Below are positions 53,752 through 62,879 of a stretch of 64,000 nucleotides of DNA, piece by piece. Below the pieces are notes generated by a model. The model worked only from the letters and a program-made list of their open reading frames with translations. It was not told where the DNA came from and did no database searches. Position numbers and translations under genes: made by a program. The stretch is from Roseibium aggregatum. Its GTDB lineage: Bacteria > Pseudomonadota > Alphaproteobacteria > Rhizobiales > Stappiaceae. Each line of letters opens with the position of its first letter. The stretch's first letter is position 1. The stretch covers positions 62,001 to 126,000 of the forward strand of contig NZ_JABFCZ010000012.1 of NCBI RefSeq assembly GCF_014692675.1. The letters are read 5' to 3'.

Positions 53752-56700
53752 TTAAATGGACTGGCTGTCCAGCTCCTTGATCAAATCCGCGTCAATCACC
53801 CCGGTTTCCTTGAGCCCGAGACTGCGCTGGAACGCCTTCACCGCGCTGCGGGTTCTCGGTCCCATCTGGCCGTCCGGCGTTCCGGTATCGAAGCCGAGCT
53901 GGTTGAGCTGGGTCTGCGCCTTGCGCACCATCGCCGTGTAATCGACCCGGTCCGAGCCACCGACCGAAGCGTTGGTCGCCCCGATCCCCGCATCCGCCCA
54001 TTCCGGATCCGTTGCCACCTTGTTGGCCGACGGGTCAGGCGCCTTCAGCTTGAAATTCTCCACCGCCAGCCGGGCCTTCGCCAGTCCGGCCTGGTCGAGC
54101 GAATTGGCGACGCCGTCGCGTTTCTTGGCGGCATCCTGATCGCCCTGTTCGGCGGCGATCGCGAACCACTTGTAGCTCTGGGTCAGATCCTTCTCCACCC
54201 CCAGACCCCGGGCATAGAGAATGCCCAGATTGAACAGGCTGTCCTTGATGCCGTAGATGGCGGCGCTCTCGAACCACTTGGCCGCCTTGGCGAAGTCCGG
54301 TGCGCCGTCGGCGCCTTCCGCGTAAAGCACGGCAAGATTATGCATGGCCTTGGCGTTGCCGGCCTCGGCCGCCTTGAGGTACCAGTCCTTGGCCTTCGTC
54401 AGATCCTTTTCGACCCCGCGGCCTTTCTCGTAGAGGCTGGCCAGACGGTACTGCGCCGGAGCCAGCCCCTGATCGGCGGCCTTCTGATACCATTTCGCGG
54501 CTTCAGCCAGATCCGCGGGCACCCCGTCGCCCTCGGTGTATTTCACACCGACCAGGAACTCGGCAGCCGCATTGCCGCTTGCCGCGGCGCTGCGCAGGGC
54601 CATGGGCCCGACCGCTTCCGGAGGCAGGCTGGCCACCAGGCTTGCCGGATGGGTATCGGCCTTGGTCCCGGGTTTGCCCGGTTCGAATTTCGTTTCCGGC
54701 TGGACCTTTTCGCCGCCGAAGCTGCTGCTGACGCCTGCTGGCGGCGCAAAGGCCAGGTCCTCGCCGCTTTCGGCAGGGGCCATGACGTTTTCGGGAGCCG
54801 CGGCAGCGGCTTGTGAGTGCGGCTTGGCCGCAGGACCGGGGGTTTCGGCAGAGGCTGTTGCGGCCCGGACGGGCGCTGGCTTGCGGTCTGCATCGCCGGT
54901 CGCCGTCAGGTCCTTGTTTTCAGCACCGGGCTTCGGCGCGCTGACCTTCCCGGGAGCCGCTGCGTGATCGGCAGCGCCTGGCGGCGCCTTGACAGCCTTG
55001 TCCGGCATCCCGGCGACCTTGACCGGCTTGGCACCTGCTGCCTTGACGTCCGGGGTTTTGGCATCCGGCACCTTGGCGGCCGTCACCTGCGGCGCAGGTG
55101 TCTGGGTCGTCGCGGCAACCTTGGTATCGCCTGCTTCCGGCGCCATGGCCATCTTGAACACCTGAAGGGTGCCGATGGCCAGGACGACGGCGGCCGCCGC
55201 GAACAGGAGCGCGCGGCGGCGTCCTCCGCCGGACGGTTGCGGTTCTTCCGGAGCCGGTCGGTCACCCGGCAGCACGTGGCCCGGATCGGCGGACGGCTGA
55301 GCGGGTTCGGCAGATGCTGCTTTTTCTTCCGCGACAGAAGCCTCTTCTTCCCGATCCTGTTTCTTCCTGCCGCGCTTCAGTGCGCCCTTGAGCCAGCCGA
55401 CACGCGCCTCGCTGCGGGCCTCGTCCCGTTCCGTGGACTGCGCCGCCATCGGGCTTTCGGCCTTCAGCTGCGCGGCTTCTTCCGAGGCGGCCTGGGCCGC
55501 CCGGCGGGCTGCGGCGATGAAATTCGCCTTGCGGTCACGGACCCGTTCCGACGGACGCTCCTTTGAGGCATCGACGGTCTCACGCGCGCCGGTATTTTCA
55601 GCGCCGGCACGCCCGCGTTTCGGAGCCAGGAAGGACCCTGCAGGCCGGCCGCTCGCGCTGCCTGACCGTTCCAGGCTTTCCAGGCGTTCCGTCAGGGAGC
55701 TGAGAACGGCCTGAACCCCGTCGAAGGTATTGCGCGTGCGTTCATCGGACCCTTCAGCGGCATCCAGCAGCCGTTTCAGATCGCCCTGGAGACCTTCGAT
55801 TGCCTCGTCATAGTCCGCTGAACGGGCGGCAGGTGCGCCGCTGACGGCTTCGCGCGCCGCCTTTTGCGCGATATCGACGACATCGCGCCGGGTTTCCTGG
55901 AGACCGCTTTCGATGCGCGCGAGAGTTGTCGCCACATCCGACATGTCGCCGGTGCGGTCCGATGAGGTTTCCAGTTGTTCGGCAAGGGCTGCGACCTTCG
56001 CACCGAGCTGTTCCAGCCGGCTCTCGTCCAGGCCCGTGCTGCCCTGCTGGATCGCTTGCGCCAGATCGTTGATCCTCTGCTCCAGAGCTTCGGTGGAAGC
56101 GGGCGCGGCGACGCTTTCGCGCATCGCGCCGATTTCCGCGCGCAATTTGTCCAGATCCGCGGTCGTAACAGAGTCCCTGGGCTGTTCAAGCTGCTCGGAC
56201 AGGACGTTCAGCCGTGCCTGCAATTGCGACAGGAGGCTCGTGTCAATACTGCTGCCGCGCGATGCGTCCGCGTCGAGCGCCGGGGCCGGCTTGGCGGCCT
56301 TTTTCTCGATCGCCTCGATCTTGCCGGTGATGGTGTCGAGCCGTTCGGCGATCGCGGAATAGGCGCCGTCATTCGCCGCTGCCGGTCCGGCCTGTTCCAT
56401 CCGCTCCAGCCGGCCGACGATTTCATCGAGCCGGTTGTCGACCCGGTCGATGTCGGCACCCGCATCACTGTGAGCGCGGTCGTCGGAGATCATGCCGACG
56501 ATTTCCTCAAGCCGGCCTTGCAGGCGGCTCAGGGTTTCCGGCGCCGGCATGCGCTCTTCCATGGCGCTCAGGCGGCTATCCAGTCCCTTCTGCTCGCGCG
56601 CCAGTTGCTCCAGGTCATCCAGACGATTGGAGACAAAGCGCATGCGGTCGTCGATGCCTTCGACCAGACCCTTGATGTCGATCTGCTCGATGAACTGGCG

Positions 56701-57879
56701 AACCTCCAGCAACTCGTTGCGCAGCGGTTCGATATCCGCATGGTTCTTGCGCTGAAGCAGCACTTCCATGCGTTCGGAAATGTCGCCGATCCGATCCTGG
56801 AGCACGAGAATATGCTCGCTGCGCGGCAAGGCGGCGAAAGCCTCCTCGATCTCGTTCAACCGGGAGGCCAGATTGCGCAGGGAGCGCGGATCGACCGCCC
56901 CCCGGGACAGCTCGTCGAGGCGCTGCAGGATATGGGCATAGCCGTGCTCCAGCGTCTGCAGGGAGCCTTCCACGTTTGTCCTGGCCATCATGGCCTTCAG
57001 ATCGGAAATCTCCTTGCGGATATCCTTGGCCAGCAGATCGTCGTGACGGTCGACGCGAAGACGCTCGACCATGTCGGCCAGGCGGCGCAGTTCCGCGTTC
57101 TGCCGTCCCACCTTTTCATGAGTGCCGCGGGAATAGCCGCCGAGCGCATCGCGCAGGGATCCCAGTTCCTCGCGCACCCGGCCGTAGGCCTCCTCCTGCG
57201 GCTGGCGCAGGGCCTCGATCCGACGGCCGAGGTCCCTGTAGATATGGATCGCCGGATCCGGAGACCGTCGTCTGGAGCGGCGACGCGGCTGCCGGCGCGG
57301 GCGCTCGTCATAATCGTCCTGTTCGATGTCATCGAAATCATCCGGCTCATAGGCATAGGATGCCGGCCTGGGATCTTCGTAACGCTCTTCCGGGTCGCGT
57401 TCGTAACCGTCTTCATAGTCGTCATCATAGTCGGAACCGCCGGTCAGGTCCTGAACCTGCCGGTCGAGGCGCTCGAGAGCGCCGAGCACGTCGTCCAGAC
57501 GGTCATTCGGGCGGTCGGCCAACCGATCATCCCGGCGGGGCGCTTCCGCCCGACGGCTGCGGCGGGGCTCCGGCCGTTCGCGCCGGACATCCCGGCCGGC
57601 CGGCCTATGGCGTCCGCCACGCTCGCGCGTGTCCAGCAGCCGGTCGAGTTCGTCGGCGACCGCTTCCAGTTCGTCTTCCCCGTTCGAATAATCCATGTGA
57701 CCCGGCCCGAGCGCGGTTGCGGTTCTGGTCAGCCGCTCGATGCGGTCGAGTTCCGCACGGCGGGATCGTCTGGGGCCCGAACCTTCGAAATCATCGCGCA
57801 GCGGACGTCCGCGCCGATCCTGCATTTCGAAACGTTCATGCCCGCGGCGTCCTGCATCGCGGTTTTTCCAACCCGGCAT
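53752..57879 (-). CDS. PodJ-like polar organising protein with Sel1 repeats and peptidoglycan-binding domain
   Basis: 1375 residues from ATG 57879 (AGGGTC upstream). The N-terminal ~250 residues are Arg/Asp/Tyr-rich and disordered; coiled coils run to ~780. An Ala/Arg/Lys/Glu-rich segment leads to one TM helix (RALLFAAAAVVLAIGTLQVF, about 887-910). The periplasmic part has a Pro/Ala/Lys linker, four Sel1-like repeats (about 1096-1283; EGDGVPADLAEAAKWYQKAA, KGRGVEKDLTKAKDWYLKAA) and a peptidoglycan-binding domain at the end (TQLNQLGFDTGTPDGQMGPR). This order is that of PodJ, a cell-pole factor in alphaproteobacteria. Confidence 0.85.
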   Translation of the reverse strand: MPGWKNRDAGRRGHERFEMQDRRGRPLRDDFEGSGPRRSRRAELDRIERLTRTATALGPGHMDYSNGEDELEAVADELDRLLDTRERGGRHRPAGRDVRRERPEPRRSRRAEAPRRDDRLADRPNDRLDDVLGALERLDRQVQDLTGGSDYDDDYEDGYERDPEERYEDPRPASYAYEPDDFDDIEQDDYDERPRRQPRRRSRRRSPDPAIHIYRDLGRRIEALRQPQEEAYGRVREELGSLRDALGGYSRGTHEKVGRQNAELRRLADMVERLRVDRHDDLLAKDIRKEISDLKAMMARTNVEGSLQTLEHGYAHILQRLDELSRGAVDPRSLRNLASRLNEIEEAFAALPRSEHILVLQDRIGDISERMEVLLQRKNHADIEPLRNELLEVRQFIEQIDIKGLVEGIDDRMRFVSNRLDDLEQLAREQKGLDSRLSAMEERMPAPETLSRLQGRLEEIVGMISDDRAHSDAGADIDRVDNRLDEIVGRLERMEQAGPAAANDGAYSAIAERLDTITGKIEAIEKKAAKPAPALDADASRGSSIDTSLLSQLQARLNVLSEQLEQPRDSVTTADLDKLRAEIGAMRESVAAPASTEALEQRINDLAQAIQQGSTGLDESRLEQLGAKVAALAEQLETSSDRTGDMSDVATTLARIESGLQETRRDVVDIAQKAAREAVSGAPAARSADYDEAIEGLQGDLKRLLDAAEGSDERTRNTFDGVQAVLSSLTERLESLERSGSASGRPAGSFLAPKRGRAGAENTGARETVDASKERPSERVRDRKANFIAAARRAAQAASEEAAQLKAESPMAAQSTERDEARSEARVGWLKGALKRGRKKQDREEEASVAEEKAASAEPAQPSADPGHVLPGDRPAPEEPQPSGGGRRRALLFAAAAVVLAIGTLQVFKMAMAPEAGDTKVAATTQTPAPQVTAAKVPDAKTPDVKAAGAKPVKVAGMPDKAVKAPPGAADHAAAPGKVSAPKPGAENKDLTATGDADRKPAPVRAATASAETPGPAAKPHSQAAAAAPENVMAPAESGEDLAFAPPAGVSSSFGGEKVQPETKFEPGKPGTKADTHPASLVASLPPEAVGPMALRSAAASGNAAAEFLVGVKYTEGDGVPADLAEAAKWYQKAADQGLAPAQYRLASLYEKGRGVEKDLTKAKDWYLKAAEAGNAKAMHNLAVLYAEGADGAPDFAKAAKWFESAAIYGIKDSLFNLGILYARGLGVEKDLTQSYKWFAIAAEQGDQDAAKKRDGVANSLDQAGLAKARLAVENFKLKAPDPSANKVATDPEWADAGIGATNASVGGSDRVDYTAMVRKAQTQLNQLGFDTGTPDGQMGPRTRSAVKAFQRSLGLKETGVIDADLIKELDSQSI

Positions 57880-58289
57880 GTCTTGACCCTGAACTGACGG
57901 TCTTCTGACCGCTGAAAAAGACGCGCTGCGTTGCGCCGAAACAAGGTACAAGTGGCATTGCAGCAGTTGGTGAATCTTTGTCCCTTCAGGGTAAACAGGG
58001 CGTTAATCGGAATAGCCAAATGCAAAAACTGCGGGTGCAAGCCTCCGCAAAATGTGCAGAAAGCCTGACCTGACGTCATTTCCAGCGTTAACGTAATTAA
58101 ACGGTTATCGCCTTGCCCACTGGACGGTGACGTAAACGTAAGCTACACATAACCCCAACGGAAGCGGCTGCCATCCTGCGGTATCGCGATGCGTGAGCGG
58201 CTTCCGACACGATCAATCTCAGATACCTCGAGATCATTACGGCCGGCCCGGCCGCAATAAGCAACAATGTGAACACAGGCGAATACCCG
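57880..58289. other. Divergent intergenic region between podJ-like gene and merR
   Basis: 410 bp without a gene. The right half carries the MerR-type motif described at 58128-58141. Two other short elements, AACGTAATTAAACG near 58090 and GCAATAAGCAACAATG just before the MerR start, have no assignment. Both flanking genes must have promoters here. Confidence 0.55.
58128..58141. promoter_or_regulatory. LiuR-like MerR motif upstream of merR
   Basis: TGACGTAAACGTAA; its complement contains TTACGTTTACG, the same 11 bases found in the palindrome at 60959 upstream of the acyl-CoA dehydrogenase gene. The second half-site is degenerate. About 150 bp before the MerR start, consistent with autoregulation. 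Confidence 0.6.
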
Positions 58290-58754
58290 ATGAGCGAAGC
58301 CCTCTCCATCCTGAGCGACAATGAACTGGTCGATGTCGTCGCGGCGCGAGACGAAAGCACCAAGAAAACCCAATTCACGATCGGCGACCTCGCCAAGGAA
58401 TTCGGCTGCACCTTGCGCACCCTGCGCTTTTACGAAGACAAGGGCCTGTTGAACCCAAAGCGCGACGGCATGAACCGGATCTACAACCGGCGCGACCGGG
58501 CGCGGCTGAAGCTGGTCCTGATGGGCAAGCGGGTGGGCTTTTCGCTGACCGAAATCCGCGACATGCTCGATCTCTATGACCTGCGCGACGGCCAGGTGAC
58601 GCAGCTGCGCGTCGCGCTCTCGCGTTTCAACGAGCAGATCGCCATCCTGGAAGTCCAGCGCAAAGACATCGAACAGGCGATCGAGGAACTGTCGCGCACG
58701 GTCGAAATCGTCTCCGGCATGCTGAAGCAGAAAGAAGCCGAAGGCGAGGAATAA
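58290..58754 (+). CDS. MerR-family regulator (LiuR-like)
   Basis: 154 residues from ATG 58290; a GTG seven codons earlier is possible. A ~30-residue N-terminal extension precedes the MerR HTH (FTIGDLAKEFGCTLRTLRFY, EDKGLLNPKRDGMNRIYNRR) and a long dimerising coiled coil. No metal-binding cysteines in the C-terminus. This size and RTLRFYEDKGLL sequence are those of LiuR-type regulators of branched-chain amino acid or fatty-acid breakdown. Matching motifs occur upstream of this gene and of the acyl-CoA dehydrogenase at 61015. Confidence 0.85.
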   Translation: MSEALSILSDNELVDVVAARDESTKKTQFTIGDLAKEFGCTLRTLRFYEDKGLLNPKRDGMNRIYNRRDRARLKLVLMGKRVGFSLTEIRDMLDLYDLRDGQVTQLRVALSRFNEQIAILEVQRKDIEQAIEELSRTVEIVSGMLKQKEAEGEE

Positions 58755-58775
58755 GGCCCCGCAGCTTACCCGTTT

Positions 58776-59681
58776 TCACACCGAAACCTGGCAGCTGTCC
58801 GGAAGAATGTCTGCCAGGGTCTCGCATAACATCGAAGCCAGGTGCTCAGCCGTCGGGCTCAAGGTCTTGCCGGCACGATGAAGCGTCAGCCCGAGCGACG
58901 GCAGTTCGGGAAGATCATGGGCGGCCGGATCCAGGACCCGCACCCCGTTCGGCAGGCCGATGGCTGTGCGCACGGAGATCCCGAGCCCCGCTGCGACCGC
59001 AGCGCCCAGGCCGGCAAGGCCCGGGCTCACGAACGCCAGGCGCCATGACCGGCCCTGCCGGTCCAGCCGATCGCAGGCGACCGACCTGAAAAGGCACGGC
59101 GCCTCCAATGCGGCCAGCGCCACCGGACCGCCACCGTCCGGGCGCCAGTCAGCATCCAGATCAGCCGCTCCCAGCCAGCACAACGGGACCTCGGCAATGC
59201 GCCGGGCGAAAGGCAATGTCTCCTCACCCGCCCAGGCAATGGCAAGGTCAAGATCGCCAGACCTGACCTTTTCGATCAGTTCGCTGTTGCGGGCGATGCG
59301 CCCCTCGATACTGACCCGGGGATGGGAACGGGCAAACCGGCCCAACACCTGGGGCAGAAGCGCGTCGCCGAAATCCTCCTGCAACCCCAGGCGCACCCAC
59401 CCTTCCAGATCCGCATCCTTTACCGCACCGACCGCCTCGTCGTTCAGATCCAGGATCCGGCGGCCGTAAGACAGAAGCAACTCGCCGCTCGTCGTTGGTG
59501 CCAGCCCCCTCCCCGACTTGCGCACGAGGGACACGCCCGCCTGCTCTTCCAGCTTTTTCAGTTGCGCACTGATTGCCGATGTCGACCGGCCGAGACGGTC
59601 AGCGGCACGTGCGAAGGAGCCAAGTTCCATGCCGGTCACAAAGCTGCGCAGGGCATCCATGTCGAGATTGGTGAAGCGCAT
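58776..59681 (-). CDS. LysR-family transcriptional regulator
   Basis: 301 residues. N-terminal winged HTH (LDMDALRSFVTGMELGSFAR, RSTSAISAQLKKLEEQAGVS) and a periplasmic-binding-like effector domain. It is divergent from the cupin/DUF4865 pair, which it is likely to control, with the 115-bp AT-rich gap (59682-59796) as the shared operator region. The effector is unknown. Confidence 0.93.
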   Translation of the reverse strand: MRFTNLDMDALRSFVTGMELGSFARAADRLGRSTSAISAQLKKLEEQAGVSLVRKSGRGLAPTTSGELLLSYGRRILDLNDEAVGAVKDADLEGWVRLGLQEDFGDALLPQVLGRFARSHPRVSIEGRIARNSELIEKVRSGDLDLAIAWAGEETLPFARRIAEVPLCWLGAADLDADWRPDGGGPVALAALEAPCLFRSVACDRLDRQGRSWRLAFVSPGLAGLGAAVAAGLGISVRTAIGLPNGVRVLDPAAHDLPELPSLGLTLHRAGKTLSPTAEHLASMLCETLADILPDSCQVSV

Positions 59682-59796
59682 TCAATCATCCATTTTTTCA
59701 GGACTAATAATCAAATATTTCCTTATTTTCCGGATAATACTGCTGCTCTAGGGTGCCCGTGTCAATCAATGTCCCCGTTTATCCGGAGAGGAACCC

Positions 59797-60231
59797 ATGA
59801 GCGTTGAATTTGGAATGAGCGACGCCTGTCCGCCCGAAATGAAGATTTTTCGTCCAGGCGCCGGCGTCAGCGAAGTTCCCGCGGGCATGTCGAACAAACC
59901 GTTCTGGTACGAGATGCTTCTCGGCAGCAAAACGGACGGGGAGAACACCGTCATGCGCGGTTTTGCCGGTCCGGGCGTTGTTACCCACTGGCACAGACAT
60001 CCGCGCGGACAGGTCCTGATCGTGGTCGACGGTGTCGGCCAGGTGCAGCGGGACGGCGGCGACATCTGCGAAATCCGCGCCGGCGACTGCGTCTGGATCG
60101 CTCCGGGCGAACGCCACTGGCACGGCGCCGCACCAACGGCGCCTTTCAGCTACATCAGCATCCAGGGCGTCAAGGACGGCAGCGCCGTGGACTGGCAGGA
60201 ACCCGTCGACCTTTCGGAGGCAGCACAATGA
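59797..60231 (+). CDS. Small cupin-domain protein
   Basis: 144 residues; GAGAGGAA lies before the ATG. The conserved cupin motif 1 is HWHRHPRGQVLIVVDGVGQV (His ligands) and motif 2 is GDCVWIAPGERHWHGAAPTA. A metal-binding jelly-roll of unknown reaction; carboxymuconolactone-type or quercetinase-like chemistry cannot be assigned. It overlaps the DUF4865 gene by 4 bp. Confidence 0.9.
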   Translation: MSVEFGMSDACPPEMKIFRPGAGVSEVPAGMSNKPFWYEMLLGSKTDGENTVMRGFAGPGVVTHWHRHPRGQVLIVVDGVGQVQRDGGDICEIRAGDCVWIAPGERHWHGAAPTAPFSYISIQGVKDGSAVDWQEPVDLSEAAQ

Positions 60232-60788
60232 TGGCGATGCAATACCACTTCGTGCTGCCGGCAGACTATGACATGGAGATCATTGCCCGGCGCATTCGCG
60301 ACAAGGGACATCTGCTTGACGGGTTTCCCCACCTGCGTTTCAAGGCCTATCTCTTCGCCGACCGCAATGACTGCGATATCGGGACCTGCGACAATCTCTA
60401 TGCACCGTTCTATCTCTGGGATGCGCCGGCGGGCGCCGACCAATTCCTCACGGGCCCCGGGTTCGACGTGCTGTCGCGGGACTTCGGCCGGCCGAGCGTG
60501 GAGACCTGGATCGGCTGGCATGCGGAGCTGGGCGACGATCTCTCCCGGGCGCGTTTTGCCAGCCGGGAGATCCGGCCGATCCCTGCATACAGCGACCTGC
60601 AGGCCCTGCGCGCCCGGACCGTCGAGGAGACGCAGACCGCGCTGACGGACAGTCAGGCCGTCGCCTGTCTCACTGCCTTCGATCCAACAAGCTGGAATAC
60701 CTTGCGATTTTGCCTCTGGCAGTCACCGCCGGAACGCGGATCGGAGGAGACACGACTCTACAGGGTCGGCTACGTCGCCCTGCCCTAA
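60228..60788 (+). CDS. DUF4865 family protein
   Basis: 186 residues. It begins MQYHFVLPADYDMEIIARRI after a short MMA leader and contains GFPHLRFKAYLFADRND and VETWIGWHAELGDD, both typical of DUF4865. No signal peptide or TM helix; biochemical role unknown. The divergent LysR gene and the overlapping cupin gene are its usual neighbours, so the three form a conserved module. Confidence 0.85.
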   Translation: MMAMQYHFVLPADYDMEIIARRIRDKGHLLDGFPHLRFKAYLFADRNDCDIGTCDNLYAPFYLWDAPAGADQFLTGPGFDVLSRDFGRPSVETWIGWHAELGDDLSRARFASREIRPIPAYSDLQALRARTVEETQTALTDSQAVACLTAFDPTSWNTLRFCLWQSPPERGSEETRLYRVGYVALP

Positions 60789-60958
60789 CTAAGGACAGCG
60801 CGCCTTCCGATCCTTTCAACAAGCTGAAACCGGGAAGAAATCTCCGGTTTTTCCATTGCTGATTTCAATCCCGCGCTATTATTCAAAAAAAGAGCACAGG
60901 TTGACGTTAGGACATCACTTGTTTCCCAGATGACAAACGCGTATCTGTCTCGCGAGGT

Positions 60959-60978
60959 TTACGTTTACGCAAACGTAA
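60959..60978. promoter_or_regulatory. Palindromic LiuR-like operator before acyl-CoA dehydrogenase gene
   Basis: TTACGTTT-ACGC-AAACGTAA is a perfect 8-bp inverted repeat with a 4-base spacer, 37-56 bp before the start at 61015. It closely resembles the LiuR-type MerR consensus TTTACGTTTACGTAAAC and shares eleven bases with the site upstream of the MerR gene at 58290. Confidence 0.82.
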
Positions 60979-61014
60979 TGTAGCAATCATGCGGAAACGT
61001 TCAGGGAGGATTTC

Positions 61015-62811
61015 ATGCCGAGCTACAATGCCCCCGTCGAAGATACGCTCTTCCTGCTCAATGACGTCCTCGGGTTCGAGCGTTACAGCAATCTTCCCGG
61101 CTTCGAAGATGCCACGCCGGATCTCGTGGAGGCGATCCTGCGCGAAGGCGCGAAATTCTGCGAGGAAATCGTCCAGCCGCTGAACCGTACGGGCGACCTG
61201 GAAGGCTGCAAACGGGCCGACGACGGCACCGTGACCGCGCCGAACGGTTTCAAGGACGCCTATTCGGCCTTTTGCGAGGCCGGCTGGGGCAGTCTTTCCG
61301 CGTCTGCCGAGTTCGGCGGACAGGGCCTGCCGCACACGCTTGCCGCGATCATGAACGAGTATCTGTCTTCCGCGAATATGGCCTTTGCCATGTATCCGGG
61401 CCTGACGGCCGGCGCGATCGCCGCCCTCACCCTGCACGGGACGGACGAGCAGAAGGCGAAATACCTTCCCAACATGATCGCCGGAACCTGGACCGGGACG
61501 ATGAACCTGACCGAACCGCATTGCGGCACGGATCTCGGCCTGATCCGGACCAAGGCGGTTCCCCAGGCGGACGGCAGCTACCGGATAACCGGCACGAAGA
61601 TCTTCATCTCCGCCGGCGACCACGACCTGTCGGAAAACATCATCCACCTGGTGCTGGCGCGCATCGAAGGAGCGCCGGAAGGCACCAAGGGCATTTCCCT
61701 GTTCGTGGTGCCGAAGAAGCTCATCGGCGAGGACGGAACGCCGGGCGACGCCAACGGCGTTTCCTGCGGCGCGCTGGAACACAAGATGGGCATTCACGGC
61801 AATGCCACCTGCGTCATGAACTACGACGAGGCGAAAGGCTGGCTCGTCGGCGAGGAAGACAAGGGCCTGCGTGCCATGTTCACCATGATGAACGAAGCGC
61901 GCCTCGGCGTGGCGATCCAGGGCCTGGCCCAGTCGGAAGTCGCCTACCAGAACGCGGTGACCTATACCAAGGACCGCCTGCAGGGCCGGTCGCTGTCGGG
62001 ACCCAAGGAACCGGGCAAGGCCGCCGACCCGATCATCGTCCATCCGGACGTACGCCGCGTGCTGATGGGCATCCGGGCCTTCAACGAGGCCGCCCGCGCA
62101 CTGGTCTTGTGGACCGCGCTCAACGGCGACATCTCCCATCGGTCGGAAGACGAAAAGGCGCGGCAGGCCGCCGACGACATGATGGGCCTGATGACGCCGG
62201 TGCTGAAGGGCGTTCTGACCGACACAGGCTTTGCCAATACGGTCAACGCCCAGCAGATGTTCGGCGGTCACGGTTATATTGCCGAATGGGGCATGGAGCA
62301 GTTCGTCCGCGACGCCCGTATCGCCATGATCTACGAGGGCGCGAACGGCATCCAGGCACTCGACCTGGTCGGCCGCAAGCTGCCCGCACAAGACGGCCGC
62401 GCGGTCATGGGTTTCTTCAACGAGGTCGGATCCTTCCTGCAGGAAAACGCCGAGAATGCGGAACTCGCCGCCTTTACCGGCCCGCTGAAGAACGGCCTGG
62501 AAGATCTGCAGAAAGCCACCATGTGGTTCATGAACAACGCCATGACCAAACCCGACAATGCCGGCGCCGGGTCGACCGACTACATGCATCTCTTCGGCCT
62601 GGTCGCGCTTGGCTACATGTGGACCAAGATCGCAAAAACCGTGCAGGACAAGCTCGCTGCAGGCGCCGGAGACAAAGAAGACTGGCTCAAGGCCAAGCTG
62701 ACCTTCGGCACGTTCTTCATGGAGCGGCTGATGCCGGAGACCGGGGCGCATCTGGCCCGGATTTCGACCGGCGCCGACACGATGATGGCGCTGCCCGCGG
62801 AGGCCTTCTAG
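61015..62811 (+). CDS. Acyl-CoA dehydrogenase with C-terminal extension (DmdC/FadE-like long type)
   Basis: 598 residues; GGGAGG precedes the ATG. FAD-dependent dehydrogenase motifs: [20 protein letters not shown] (FAD/substrate loop), [13 protein letters not shown], and [20 protein letters not shown] with the catalytic region [16 protein letters not shown]. The extra ~120-residue C-terminal domain is that of the long subfamily that includes 3-methylmercaptopropionyl-CoA dehydrogenases. It probably desaturates a short- or medium-chain acyl-CoA. The LiuR-like palindrome before it suggests control by the MerR protein. Confidence 0.9.
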   Translation: MPSYNAPVEDTLFLLNDVLGFERYSNLPGFEDATPDLVEAILREGAKFCEEIVQPLNRTGDLEGCKRADDGTVTAPNGFKDAYSAFCEAGWGSLSASAEFGGQGLPHTLAAIMNEYLSSANMAFAMYPGLTAGAIAALTLHGTDEQKAKYLPNMIAGTWTGTMNLTEPHCGTDLGLIRTKAVPQADGSYRITGTKIFISAGDHDLSENIIHLVLARIEGAPEGTKGISLFVVPKKLIGEDGTPGDANGVSCGALEHKMGIHGNATCVMNYDEAKGWLVGEEDKGLRAMFTMMNEARLGVAIQGLAQSEVAYQNAVTYTKDRLQGRSLSGPKEPGKAADPIIVHPDVRRVLMGIRAFNEAARALVLWTALNGDISHRSEDEKARQAADDMMGLMTPVLKGVLTDTGFANTVNAQQMFGGHGYIAEWGMEQFVRDARIAMIYEGANGIQALDLVGRKLPAQDGRAVMGFFNEVGSFLQENAENAELAAFTGPLKNGLEDLQKATMWFMNNAMTKPDNAGAGSTDYMHLFGLVALGYMWTKIAKTVQDKLAAGAGDKEDWLKAKLTFGTFFMERLMPETGAHLARISTGADTMMALPAEAF

Positions 62812-62879
62812 TCTGCGTCGCGGGCAGGAGGAACAGGATGCCCGTGAAATAAAGAACAGAGAATTCGGGAGAAGCAGCC

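Noticed and set aside
55975-57897. 640-residue plus-strand frame opposite the PodJ-like gene
   Set aside because: Antisense to coiled-coil coding sequence; no start signal or motif.
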